DNA of 64,000 nucleotides from Ophioderma brevispina (Eukaryota > Echinodermata > Ophiuroidea > Amphilepidida > Ophiodermatidae), in assembly GCA_023653785.1 (NCBI GenBank), contig JAMKCH010012367.1, positions 43,681 through 107,680 of the forward strand. The letters run 5' to 3'. How positions within the stretch are numbered: position 1 is the stretch's first letter; the number at the start of each line of letters is the position of its first letter. The notes beneath the pieces were generated by a model. It searched no databases. It was not told the origin of the DNA and saw nothing but the letters and a program-made list of their open reading frames with translations. The translations under genes and the position numbers were made by a program. Shown piece after piece: positions 46,917 to 57,735 of the stretch.

Positions 46917-48303
46917 AGTTGATCGGTTTAAAACACCGTTTCGGTGTAAAACCGGTCCTTAAAACCGGTTTAAACCTGGGTTAAAAAACCTGGAGGTTTT
47001 TGACGCCAAAGTGGTCAAACTGGTCAAAACCTAATTTTGTACATAAATAGCACAAAAAGGTTCGATTTAACTTTCTTCAAAACTGTAATGACATTAAGAA
47101 CAACAACACAACATTTGAGAAAAAGATTTTCCCTTTTTTTGCCTTTTCTCTAGGCAGGCTGTAGTTTTAAGTTCCCATTCTAAGTAACTTGCCCATAAGT
47201 GTTCACGTAAGCCTACCTGGTCAAAATCTAATTTTTGTACTGATCCTAACTGAAACAAAATTCTTGATTGCCATTTTGTATTAATTTCAATAAAAGTTCC
47301 ATAATGATATGTGTTGATATTGTACCTTTTTAGATTTTACCCCGCATTACCTAAAAACAGTTCAAAAATAATATGCATACACATGTGGTCAAACCTTGCT
47401 TATTGCCTGAGCATACATTTGATTAGGATCTACATGCAATGTATAGTAAACACCATTTCAAAACAAATATGTATGCAAAATTGTCAACCCACAAAAACAT
47501 GATACAAATTGAATTCACATGTCCAAAACCGAAACGGTCACCCTATGGCAAAACAGTGCAAATATGCATGGATGGTCAAAACAGGTCCAAACAGTGCAAA
47601 TACATGGCTGGTCAAAACAGTACAAATGCATGCATTGTCAAAACCAGGTCCCAAAACATAGTACCCGACAAAATGTATGTGTGTCGTAATCATAGTCAAA
47701 TGCATACTGTCCAATTTATAGGTCAAAACTACTATAAATGTATGCATGGTCAAAACGTAAAAATGCTGCTATGGTCAAAACAAATACAAGGCATGAATGG
47801 TCAAAACATGCAGACAAATGCATGAATGGTCAGAACCAGGTCCAAACATAGTAACAAATGCATGACATGTCAGAGAACCAGGAAAAAATGGTTACAATGC
47901 ATGCATGGTCAAAACATATTTTTCCTCAACTCATCCTTACCTTCAGACCTTTCTGGACCCACCACCAAATAGTACATCAAATGAACTCATTTCTCACACA
48001 AGTCATGACAACAACATTGTCCATTATCAATTTACATGAATTTTTGCGTTTCATAATTAACAATAATATTGCTTTTTGTTCAAATAGGCTATGTGGAATT
48101 TCTTTAAAATGACATTTATCTCATCCAGACTCATCAATATGGTTCAATATGTCTACCCTCGTCAAGACAATATTGATTCGACGTGATATGAAATAGTTTT
48201 GACCAGGTTGTGACCGGTTAAAAACACTTTTGCCCGGTTTTAACCTGGTTTTAACCGCTTTTGTCAAAATAGGTTTTGGGACCGGGCAAAAAGCCAAACC
48301 TGG
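46917..48303. mobile_element. ~1.39 kb element with AACCGGTTT-rich ends and a minisatellite core
   Basis: The 9 bp word CGTCTACAC occurs directly repeated at 46908-46916 and 48304-48312, just outside end regions that are both dense in AACCGG, CCGGTTT and AACCTGG words (left: taaaaccggtccttaaaacc; right: gcccggttttaacctgg). The ends pair only loosely as inverted repeats. The core holds a ~37 bp minisatellite. A 9 bp duplication would suit a Mutator-like element; this is inference. Confidence 0.45.
47540..47920. repeat. ~37 bp minisatellite of 'gcatggtcaaaac...acaaatgcat' units
   Basis: About ten imperfect units contain atgcatg(c/a)atggtcaaaac, often with caggtccaaacagt. Unit length varies between about 25 and 45 bp. 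A 128-codon open frame through the array (Cys/His/Gln/Asn-rich) is a product of the repeat. Confidence 0.8.
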
Positions 48304-48312
48304 CGTCTACAC

Positions 48313-48637
48313 GCATCACGTTCAAAGTACGCTTATCTTGTAAAAGGTTACTGACAAAGAGTATATACTTGTGTACTAATAACCCCAAATTTGTTTCAAA
48401 ACACCGAGTAATTAGCAACCCAGGATGGCATACATTGATCTCCAAATGTAAGCTATCAGTGATGAAATTGGGAGTTGGTATGATGACAAGTGGCTTGTAA
48501 GCCAATGAAATAAGTGATAAATTGTATTGTTCCCAGGAATGGACTCAATGATTGTGGTACAGATTTGACTCCAGTGGTTCACAAAAATATTGACGTGATC
48601 ATGTTTATAGTTGGACAAAAATCCAAACGGAGACCTA
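48313..48637. other. Unassigned sequence
   Basis: Overlapping short frames on both strands; none recognisable. Confidence 0.4.
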
Positions 48638-48641
48638 TTAA

Positions 48642-49308
48642 AGGTGCAATGAGCGATTTGGGGCACCATATTTGTGTCATATGTACTGATTCTTATAGAT
48701 ACGACTCAGAATAGATTTCTTACATTTGTATTTGGATAAGAAAGGCTTGGCAACAAAAAGGCGATTTGCTTTGCTTAATTTCAATATAAAACATAGGCTA
48801 AATTTAGTATTTTTTGCTCATATCGTAAACAAGAAAGAAATTAATAATTTTGTACCAAAGAAAAGATTCCTCAACTTAATAATTTCACATGTTGGTATTT
48901 AATAAAGCTTTACATTAGCCGACGAAAAGAAAAAACCCTGTTTACGGGCCCCGCCGACGACCCTGATTTTTCAGTTTTGCAGATTTTTTTTTTTAGTTTT
49001 TTCCAAAATCATATAAAATCAGCCTGTTTTAGCACACATTATCGATTTGGGGAATTTTGTAGAACAGTTGTTTGTAAAAATTTTTCATTTTTTTTCTCTT
49101 GATTTTTCAGAGTTTGGGGCTATTTTAGGCCAATTGTGAGCCTCCAGAAAGAAAACAAAAAAATATTAAAAACAAAAAAAATAGCCCCCGACAGACTCTG
49201 ACCTTCGAAAAGGTCCGCTCGCCAATAAAACAGGGTTTTTTTTTCTCGCCTTGTGCAAATTTTTCATTTTTAAGGGACGCCTATAGTGTGAAATCTCTCA
49301 TTGGGCCT
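48642..49308. mobile_element. MITE family C, copy 3, interrupted by a nested element
   Basis: TTAA at 48638-48641 and 49309-49312 flank tips AGGTGCAATGAGCGATTTGG and, reverse complemented, AGGCCCAATGAGAGATTTCA. The interior follows the other copies up to 'aaagctttacatta', is interrupted, then resumes with ttgtgcaaatttttcatttt and the closing tip. It diverges more from copy 1 than copy 1's own tips do from each other. Confidence 0.8.
48918..49250. mobile_element. 333 bp element nested inside MITE family C copy 3
   Basis: Its tips are GCCGACGAAAAGAAAAAACC (then CTGTTT) and, reverse complemented, GGCGAGAAAAAAAAACCC (then TGTTT). The host MITE reads in register on both sides, which defines the insertion. 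The interior has two ctgatttttcag / ttgatttttcaga words and GC-rich flanks by the tips (acgggccccgccgacgac). No clear target duplication beyond two or three bases. Confidence 0.7.
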
Positions 49309-49312
49309 TTAA

Positions 49313-52299
49313 ACTTGCTGATAATAAAAAAAAGCAGGATTCTGGAGGTGTGTAGTTGCTTCATGTATCAGAAGACCAAAAAGCAGTTGTATCAATTCTA
49401 TAATGTTGGACTCTCGTCCATTTTCCATAACACAAATACATAAAAAAAACAAAACTCCAAAACAAACACAACCCACACACAAACACACACTCGCACAAAT
49501 TCACTTTGTACATTTAGAGAATAAAGGTTTTGTTTTTTTAGCCTCTGAATCTGATGTGCACTATCGTGTTCATATCCACAAGGAGACGGGCATTTGACCA
49601 TTCTTCAATCACGTTTGTGACCTAAAAAGGTAAATTTTGATTTTCAACCCACGTGTTGTTTTGCCAATATACCAACCTGTCTACTGTGGTATAAGTGTTG
49701 TGGAACCTTTAGTCCAAACCTAACCAAAAAAATGTTTCGCCTCGCCAGATGTGTTTTGTAATGAGGGGAAAGGGAAAAAAATTTTGGTCACGTTTTATGA
49801 CTCAGACAAAAAAGGGTTTTTTAGAAGTTAAACTTCAACTGTAAAGAGTCTGTGATTATTTAAGTAATCACCTTCTTATTATTATTCTGGAAAGATAATG
49901 GTATTCTGTCATTACAACAATGTTGGTCATTAAAAGAACAAGCAAACTTTACTGGTAATACCAAATTATATCACTAAGTACGGACACGTGTGTGTGAACA
50001 TTGGTGGTTACATGGTGACATCGCCAATATTAATAACACAATCAAATGGTGACCATTGTAATGTGCACCAAAAACGAAGTTGTAATAAAATATTTTGTAT
50101 TTCTATATTCTCAACTATTTCAAACACTTTAATAACAATGTATCAATAAATTGCGAAGGCAATTCTCATCCTAGTGTGCAGATTTTCTGTTTTTGATAGT
50201 GCAAGTATGATAAAATTTGGCACAACCACCCCAAACTTCAGAAACATGGAAAAATCAAGATTGAAGCCAGTCTTATTAAAAATATTTCTTATTCAAACTG
50301 ACCATATTCAATTTTAACCAATTTAATAATGACACAGTTAACAATGCTATCTTCTTCAATATGGACAGAAAAAGTTATGTTCCTTCACAAATAGTAAAAT
50401 GGTGAGTGCCGGTCACATATGTGACAGTAATTGGCACATCAAAACTCTGAAAGAGAAGGGTATTTTTTAACAATTTATTTGTACAACGGAAGGAACATAT
50501 AACTGACTTTTGACATTGAAAGATGAATTCATTGTCCTGCAATTTCAAATTTCAGATCCTTTATTCTCAAGATACAGATATAAAAAACTGTTTTAATGGT
50601 TAGCCATCAATATAACACAGTAATGATACGGTGTTGCCACTATGCTAAAAACCGCAAGGTTCCCACGGAACTTGGTGGTCAGTGTGTACAAAGTGTCAGG
50701 CCTATTATATTCAAGTAGAGAACACAATAGACAAAAATTCAGAAAAAAAAAGCACTTTTAACACCTTCATTCAAATAAGAAGCTCTAAATAACATATTAC
50801 TAAAAGTATGGTAGATTTTTTTCCAAGAACTACGCCAGCTTTTTAAATCGATCAGTACGTATTTAGATACTTGATACCAAAATTGGCCATTAATCAATTC
50901 GTTCTGTTCTTCCCCTGGTTTGGCATTTTTACTACCACTTAACAGGGGTTACCTTCATGTAAGGACCTGCATGAGAGGATCATATATATGAGAATTCTAT
51001 AAGAGGATCAAATGATTACAGGGATTGGTCCGTAAAAGGTCTTTACTTAGTCTAACTCATGAATATCTTACACCAAGACACACCGAAAAGTTGACCTTTT
51101 TCATCGGGTGGGGGGGGGGTGGGGGGTGGATTTTGTGTGGGGTACCAATGAGCGTTCCAAAAAAGAGGGACAAGCTGCAAAGCGGGACTCCCGCTAGGGG
51201 GTCAAATTAGTTATACTCCGGCTAGGGGGTGATTGTGACTGGTTAATGATTACCTTCACTGATAAGTGTTACTTAGGGGGTCACTCTCATTACGCCTCAA
51301 AAGAGCATAGTATACCCGAACAGAATCCAAGAAGCTCCTGAAGCTGACAGAGTAAACGGGTAGGCTATATATTCAATTATAGGGGGGGGCAGGCAGGTCA
51401 CAGGTCATCTGTGCCGAGCCAAATGCATTAGTGCTCGTGTTCTCTGGTATCCATACAAACACAGTACACCAAGTACGAGAGTCGGTCCCAAACGCCAAAG
51501 GACAGAGAGGATGGGCACCCGCCTGTGGGGCGCACAATTTGCATTTGCATAAACACAGTCTCGTGGATATTCTCAAGCCTATACTCTGGGTGGGCCAAAA
51601 TTTCTATGGACATAACAAACGTTGAGCGCGTTTTGATAGTAGTTGTGACTGTGTTAGCAAACCCGATGTGCACCAGGGCGGAAACACAGACCCTCGAATC
51701 CGGGGGGGGGGGGGGGGGGGGGGGGGTTGAGGGGGGAAGGGAGGGACTCAAGAAGTTGTCCTGATTTCAAAATTTTGAAGGGGGGCAAGGCCTCTTCCCC
51801 TCTTCTTTTCTCTTCAAGTTGAATTCACTCTCACATCTTCTTTCAACTTGCTTCTTCTATGTCCGCGTATTAACCTGTTCTTCGATTTTCTCTTTTTCTT
51901 CTCTTCCTTTTCCCTTTTTTCCTTCCCATGTTTGGCTCATCTTCCGGGGGGGGGCGGGGGTTAGACACGACTGCTCGTTGGGGATTGGGGATTCCCAAAC
52001 GGTATTTGGAGATTTGTACGTGCATTTACTGTGGCAGTCTCGGTCCCAGTGCCTTAAAAAAAAACTCCATCTCTTAAGCCTTTTCAAAATATCTTAGTCA
52101 TATCATGATGATAGGCTAAATAAGAAAAAAATTATTGGTTTTCAAAAATCCGTCGGGGTTAGTGGAATTAACACCGCTGCAAAAATAGTGAAATTCAAAA
52201 CGGTTCCTTTAGATGTGAAATATTAGTGACCAGGACTGTCTAGTCTTTAGTCAAGTCTGTGTGTAAACGTTCGATATGTGTTTAAGCGCCCTCCTACCG
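49313..52299. other. Unassigned; G25 run at 51702-51726
   Basis: A low-complexity A/C tract (about 49443-49495) and G-rich patches near 51105-51128 are visible, plus a 25 base G homopolymer. Words around 50600-50735 recur near 35260-35860 (caagtagagaacacaat). No recognisable gene or complete element. Confidence 0.35.
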
Positions 52300-52303
52300 T
52301 TAA

Positions 52304-52662
52304 AGGTGTGCAACGAGAGATTATTGGGCACCCAATATTGTGTCATATAGTAATTTCATATAAATTTAGACACTCATAGACTTCTTACCTTTTATTTGGA
52401 TATGAAATGGCTTTCTTTAAAGGAGAGAAAAAAGTGAATTTGATTGGTTTATATTTCAATTGTTAAAACATAGGAAGGGAATTTGTATTATTTGCTCCTA
52501 TAAGAAAATTAGAAATTCACAATATTGTACCCCAAAGAAACATTTTTCAGCTTAATCCTTCAGATGGGGATATTTTTGATGGAAAGCTTTTACAATCACA
52601 GGCAAAACTCAGTACTTTCAATTTTTTAAAGGGGACCTGATATGTGAAAATCTTCGTGACCT
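52304..52662. mobile_element. MITE family C, copy 4 (359 bp)
   Basis: TTAA at 52300-52303 and 52663-52666 flank tips AGGTGTGCAACGAGAGATTA and, reverse complemented, AGGTCACGAAGATTTTCACA. The interior shares ccttttatttgga, acataggaaggga, ttcagcttaatccttcag and ggggatatttttgatggaa with the other copies. The right tip is more decayed than the left. Confidence 0.8.
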
Positions 52663-52666
52663 TTAA

Positions 52667-53010
52667 GCTTTGAAACAGAATAGCACCGGAAGTGAATGGC
52701 CGTTTCGTTTTGAATTTGCTGTTGCTTTGTTAGGTTCCGGCAGTTCCTACCCCTCCCACTGTCTTATAGACCATGTATGTTTGCATTTGTGCGATATTTT
52801 CCATTAAATACATACCTTGGTTATGGCAAAAGTTTTTTTTTTTATTACAAATAAAGCCTTTGATGCGTTCTCTATACCCGAAGCATTAAGTTTTGTGTAT
52901 GAAGGGTGTTGGGTCTGAATTAGGGAATTTTCTAAGTGAAAACATACTGAGCTGGATCCAACTGTTAGCAATGAAACCCTGTATAATTATTCTGCAATGC
53001 AACCCTTAAA
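52667..53010. other. Unassigned sequence
   Basis: No supported feature. Confidence 0.4.
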
Positions 53011-53158
53011 CAGGACGCGCGGATCTAGGGACTACGGGGGCGTGAGCCTCCCGGTAATTCTGCAAAATCTTGCAAAATCAGCCCCATTTTGGACAAGTTT
53101 AGCCTTTCACCCCACGGTAATTTTGACCCCGTTTTCAAAATCCTGGATCCCGCCCCTG
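53011..53158. mobile_element. hAT-like MITE (~148 bp)
   Basis: The tips are CAGGACGCGCGGATCTAGGG and, reverse complemented, CAGGGGCGGGATCCAGGATT. Such CAGGGGCGGATCCAGG tips are typical of hAT-derived short elements. The interior has two copies of 'gcaaaatc' and a ggtaatt...ggtaattttgac pair, non-coding. The flanks give only a weak target duplication (cccttaaa, ctaaatat). Confidence 0.55.
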
Positions 53159-53524
53159 CTAAATATAAGCTAAAGGGCCTATACGACCAAATCAGACGCA
53201 TTCTTTAATCGGAAATGGAAGCGGACCGCTCTATTTTGGGCGAGTACGCCAAATAAAAAAGTTCACACGGTTCGAGTTCCTTACTACCCTAATACGAAAC
53301 GACGATTTTAATACGGACCACTATTTTACACCACATGAAAAGCGATTCCCCTGATATACTAGATCCCGCGGCCGCATGTTTGCTCAGGCTTGCGATGTAG
53401 TGAGCACTGGGTGAGACTGCAAACGGGGGAAGAATGAACTCGCTTCCCGTCTTCCCCGCCATGCCCGCGCCTCTGGAAATAAACAGCTATAAACCACCCT
53501 GCATGAACTGCACGACAGTTCTAT

Positions 53525-53705
53525 GAAAACCCCGGGTTTTAATAGTGGCCGTAATAACCGTAGTTTTGCATATGCAAAACTAGGGGTTTTTTATAACCCC
53601 TGATTTTGCATAATGCAAAACTAGGGGTTTCTGCAAAAACTAGGGGGTTTTCATATTCAAAACCCCTTGTTTTTGCAAAAACCCTAGTTTTGCACGCAGC
53701 ACCGG
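53525..53705. repeat. Cluster of palindromes built from CTAGGGGTTTTGCAT
   Basis: A perfect 22 bp palindrome (half-site TAGTTTTGCAT) occupies 53561-53582. Around it are a second, near-perfect copy (tgcataatgcaaaacta), AGGGGTT/AACCCCT around 'ttttat', and GGGGTTTT/AAAACCCC around 'catattc'. The words aaaactaggggttt and its complement alternate, so the region can fold in several ways. Confidence 0.8.
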
Positions 53706-54264
53706 GGCTACAATAGACGATAACGGAATTAAACGTGAAACTAATGGTGGTAAAGGAGTCAACTGAAATCGGATTGCCCTATTGACTCACCATTGTTCCG
53801 GACTATGATACGTACCGGGACAATGGTTACTTAACACCGGCATAACTTCGCGCGTATGCCATGCCATCTGTCAAACCATATGGTCTAGATCCGTTTAGAT
53901 ATTGCTCAGCATTTTTGGCATTGAAGTATCCCAATTGTAAAGACAAGCACTCAAATCAAATGGCTTATATACTGTATTTGCGCAACGAAAACGAACAGAT
54001 CAGTCAGTTACCCCATTGGATCATTAAAACAGCTTTCAGGGCTGTGCTATGAAATCTCAGATTAAAATTTTGATTGGTCAGATTTGATTTTCATTCGAAT
54101 GGAAATTGTTTTTGAATTTGAATTTTTCAGCATTTTCAGTGGCTGCTCACACCCCTGTTCATGCGCTACATTCCGTCTTGTAAATCAAATGCTAAGCGTG
54201 CAACTTGTGACGGAATAAAGCACACGCGGTTTTATCGGTAGTTGAATTTCCATACATTACCTTT
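53706..54264. other. Unassigned sequence
   Basis: No supported feature. Confidence 0.4.
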
Positions 54265-54548
54265 CTGGGCAATGGCCGGATCGGGCATACACACTCGAGG
54301 GGGCATATTTTCCCAGTCCTGGGCGGCAAATTTCCCTCTCAGGGGGGTCAAAAAGGCCAATTTTTCAAGGCCAGAGGGCTAAAAACCGAACTGCTAATTT
54401 TAGCCCTGATTTTTGCATTTTTCCCCTTTTTCCCGGCCAAAGTCTCGGGGGGGGGGGGGCCAACCATGCCCCCCCGCCCCCCCCCCCCCCCCCCCCGCCC
54501 CCCCCCCGCCCCCCCCCGCGCCCCCCCCCCCCCCGCCTTACGCCACTG
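54265..54548. mobile_element. hAT-like MITE remnant with huge G/C runs
   Basis: The right tip reverse complemented reads CAGTGGCGTAAGGCGGGG, the same tip type as the element at 54930-55145. The left end (ctgggcaatggccggatcgg, then ggca) is a decayed counterpart. Between them are 'agtcctgggcggcaaatttccc' style words also seen in that element, a G13 run at 54447-54459 and about 66 bases of nearly pure C at 54469-54534. Confidence 0.45.
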
Positions 54549-54639
54549 CTCCGGTTACAGGTCTCCTTCACTAAACCTCAAAGGGAGCTAATTGGATTTT
54601 CCCTTATCTTTTTGGTTCTTAGAATTTTCCCTCTATCAT

Positions 54640-54700
54640 GAAGTGAATTCGAACCCGAGACCATTGTATCATATACGGTCAGCTACCCTAACCCACATAC
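54640..54700 (-). repeat. tRNA-like sequence, probable SINE fragment
   Basis: On the minus strand it reads gttagggtagctgaccgtat, then tctcgggttcgaattcac. The gggttcgaattc is an excellent Pol III B-box; the A-box side is weak. A tRNA-derived SINE fragment is the likely source. Confidence 0.35.
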
Positions 54701-54818
54701 GGACGCGAGGATTGGTGTGGTCCAGATTTTGCAATTCTAATCTTAGTCTAATTCCAGTACTTGGTGTTGTCCAACGTGCACGATCCTTACTAACACGAAT
54801 ACTCACCCAACACGTTTT

Positions 54819-54837
54819 GGGGGGGGGGGGGGGGGGG
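54819..54837. repeat. G19 homopolymer
   Basis: An uninterrupted run of G in ordinary sequence. Length in the assembly may not be reliable. Confidence 0.8.
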
Positions 54838-54929
54838 AGGAGTTTTCTATACGAACTTTTATTAGTACACAAAACAAAGTCGTAAATTGCGTCTTCAGAC
54901 CGCTTTAAAATGCTTAGTGGCTGGTTTTC

Positions 54930-55145
54930 CAGCGGCGTAACCAGCCTTGTGGTTCTGAGGGGGCAATTTCCCGGTGGGTGCAAAAAATTTCCCGATCACA
55001 AGCATAAATTTCCCAGTCGCAGGGCAAACGAATCCGAAAAAGGACTGATTTAACATAAATATCAGTGTTTTATTTCCCGATTTCCACTCAAAAAAATTTC
55101 AGAGGGGGCACTCTGCCCCTTTGCCCCCACCTGGCTACGCCACTG
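54930..55145. mobile_element. hAT-like MITE (216 bp) upstream of the LINE remnant
   Basis: The tips are CAGCGGCGTAACCAGC and, reverse complemented, CAGTGGCGTAGCCAGG. The 8 bases before (tggttttc) and after (ctgttttc) match at 6 positions, fitting a hAT-type 8 bp duplication. Words 'gggggcaatttccc' near the left and 'atttcagagggggca' near the right extend the inverted similarity. Non-coding. Confidence 0.65.
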
Positions 55146-55184
55146 CTGTTTTCACAAAGAGGAGTAATATAAGCTGGCAAAGAT

Positions 55185-57590
55185 ATGAAGTATGGTAAAA
55201 AAGGGTTTTCTAAATATTTCGATAACCCAAATAATGATAAACCATGGTTTGATGAGGAATGTATAGGTGCATATCGTGAAAGGAGCATTGCCTCAAATTG
55301 TTTTCGTCATAGTAATACACAACTTGATCTCGATCACTATTTTAAAAAGCACAATTTCAAATCAATCTGTAAGCGCAAACAGGATGCTTTTATGAGGAAT
55401 CAGGCGTCTATGTTGCGGGAAGCTATCCAAACAAAGCAAGATTTGTGGAAATTTATGTCTAAAAGTAAAACCAAGAAGTACACGGGCCATTTAATTAGCA
55501 CGGATGATTGGTTTAAATACTTTAAATCATTATTTAGCACAAGTGTACTTAATAATCAAGATGTCGGCTATTATTCTCAAGCCAATGATTTGGATAGTAG
55601 TGCTTTGAATAGTTCTATCACAGAAGATGAAGTTAGTAATGCTATTTCACACCTGCAAAATGGTAAAAGTCCTGGCATAGATGGAATTCCAGGTGAAATG
55701 TACAAAGCCTGTAGTGATCTTCTTGTTTCCATTATTACTAAAATATTAATTTAATTCTGTTTTTTCTCTGTGTGAGATTCCAGAAATGTTGAAACAAAGC
55801 ATAATTGTCCCGATATACAAAAAAGGTTCGCCCAAGAGATCCAACAATTATCGTGCCATTTCACTACTTCCTGTTATTAGTAAACTTTTCACATCAATTC
55901 TTAATGATCGTTTAATCCTGTTAATGAGCTGGGCAAATGAACACAACATATAGTCACTGAAATGCAAGCTGGGTTCCGTAAGGGATATAGCACCATTGAT
56001 CTTTTGTTTACACTCAAAACCGTGGCTCATAAATATTTGCGGAAAAAACGAGGAAGATTATATTGCGTCTTTGTTGATTTTCGTAAGGCATTTGATTTGA
56101 TCAAAGAGATAAACTACGGCAGATTGGTATAAACGGTCAGTTTCTTGAAATTTTGAAAAATTACTATAGTGGAATTTCCTCTTGTGTTAGAACACCTCAG
56201 GGCTGTACGGAATTTTTTGAATGCCTTTTCGGACTTAGGCAGGGCTGCAATTTTTCTCCTCAGCTCTTTTCATTTTTTATAAATGGTCTGATCGGCCACT
56301 TTAATAACAATAATATTCAGGGTATCCAAATTGATAATGTTGATATTTCATGTTTAATGTATGCAGATGATATTGTCCTCTTGGCGGATTCCCCTATTGG
56401 TTTACAAAACTTGTTGAATGCTTTGAGTGAATACTGCAGTATGTGGGACCTCAAAGTAAACCTGGATAAAACCAAGGCTATGGTGTTTCGCAACGGTGGT
56501 GTTGTTAAGAGAAATGAACGATGGTTTTTATAACAATCAAGTTATTGACACAGTTCCATATTACAATTATCTCGGTTTAAAAATTAGCTCAAGAGGCACA
56601 TGGTCAGTTGCAATCAATACTCTGGCTAATCAGGCTGAAAAGGGTCTTTTTAAAGTCAAAAGATTCACCCAGCTATTAATAATCTTGATGTTGATAAGAA
56701 AATGTATTTATTTGATTCTATGGTAACTCCAATTCTGTTATATGGCTCTGAAGTTTGGGGTGAAGATGATTGTAAAAGCTATGAAACTTTACATACTAAA
56801 TATTGCAAAACGTCTTAGGCGTATCATATTCAACAATGAACGACAGTGTAAGGGCTGAATTGGGAAGGTTTCCACTATGGACAAAAGTTTATAAGCGTAT
56901 CATATCCTACTGGCTTAAAATTCTGAAAATGAGCAACAATCGTTTACCTTATAAATGTTATACTTTATTGAATCGCCTGGATGAAACACAAACGAAAACA
57001 AATTGGGTCTCAAAAGTTCGATGTATTTTAAATGCTTTTGGTTTCAGTTATGTCTGGCTAAACCATTAAGGTGTTGAAAACGACATCCAATTTTTGAGCA
57101 CTTTTGAACAACGTTGCAAAGATACGTATCTTCAAAATTGGAGGGCCCAAACACATTCAGATAAGCGCCGTTTTTTATCTTGATATTAAAACTAATTATG
57201 ATGTGGAAGACTATTTGAAAAGTGCTCTTGAATACAAAAAGAGACGCTGTATCACATTGATAAGGTTATCATCTCACAGATTGAATGCTAATAAACGGTG
57301 TAATAATCAGACAGAGAGACTATGCAAAATGTGTACTTTGAATTCATTGGAAGATGAATTCCATTTTTGCTTGGTCTGTCCAGCTTATCAGATTCAAGGG
57401 GAGATATTGCTACCGAACTATTATTGGCAGAGTCCCACTTGTATGAAATTTCACTCTTTATTGCAGAACAATCAGCTTTATGTGAATCTTGCCAAATTCT
57501 TGTATATTGCATTTCATTTTAAAGTCCTCCATGGACAAAACTTTGTAAGTTTGTCACTAACTCAATGGGCCGGAGACCTGCAGAGATAGT
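55185..57590 (+). pseudogene. LINE (non-LTR retrotransposon) reverse transcriptase remnant
   Basis: This is the decayed ORF2 of a non-LTR retrotransposon. In order it shows a linker after the missing endonuclease (DKPWFDEEC, then KRKQDAFMRNQ), an RT start (NGKSPGIDGIPGEMYKA), IPEMLKQSIIVPIYKKGS with NNYRAISLLPVISKLF, MQAGFRKGYSTIDLLFTLK, the block FVDFRKAFD (about 56070-56096), GLRQGCNFSPQLFSFFINGL, the catalytic YADD at 56360-56371, then LKVNLDKTKAMVFRNGG and YYNYLGLKISSRGTW. The C-terminal part holds a C-x2-C-x9-H-x4-C knuckle (CKMC...EDEFHFCLVC). Reading moves between all three frames at least six times with in-frame stops, so it cannot be active. The 5' endonuclease is absent and no poly(A) tail is visible. 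The exact clade is unresolved. Confidence 0.93.
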
Positions 57591-57631
57591 AAATGCTGGG
57601 CTGAAATAATTGCCCAGGAATCAGATATGAC

Positions 57632-57735
57632 CTACACACTAAATTTTCGTGGTCAAAATTTGACCACTATTTCGGTGTAAGGTGCATAGTTGACACCTTA
57701 CCACGGAAAATGACCACGTTGTTTTTAGTGTGTAA
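57632..57735. mobile_element. Palindromic MITE (~104 bp)
   Basis: The left arm CTACACACTAAA then CGTGGTCA pairs with the right arm, reverse complemented TTACACACTAAA then CGTGGTCA. Inner segments (ggtgtaaggtg and caccttacc) also pair, so nearly the whole element is one hairpin. It lies 40 bp past the end of the LINE remnant. Confidence 0.65.

Noticed and set aside
47439..47825. 128-codon open frame as a gene
   Set aside because: It is a translation of the 'catggtcaaaac' minisatellite.
53625..53700. Telomere-like CCCTA/TAGGG words
   Set aside because: Only isolated copies within palindromes; no tandem telomeric repeat.
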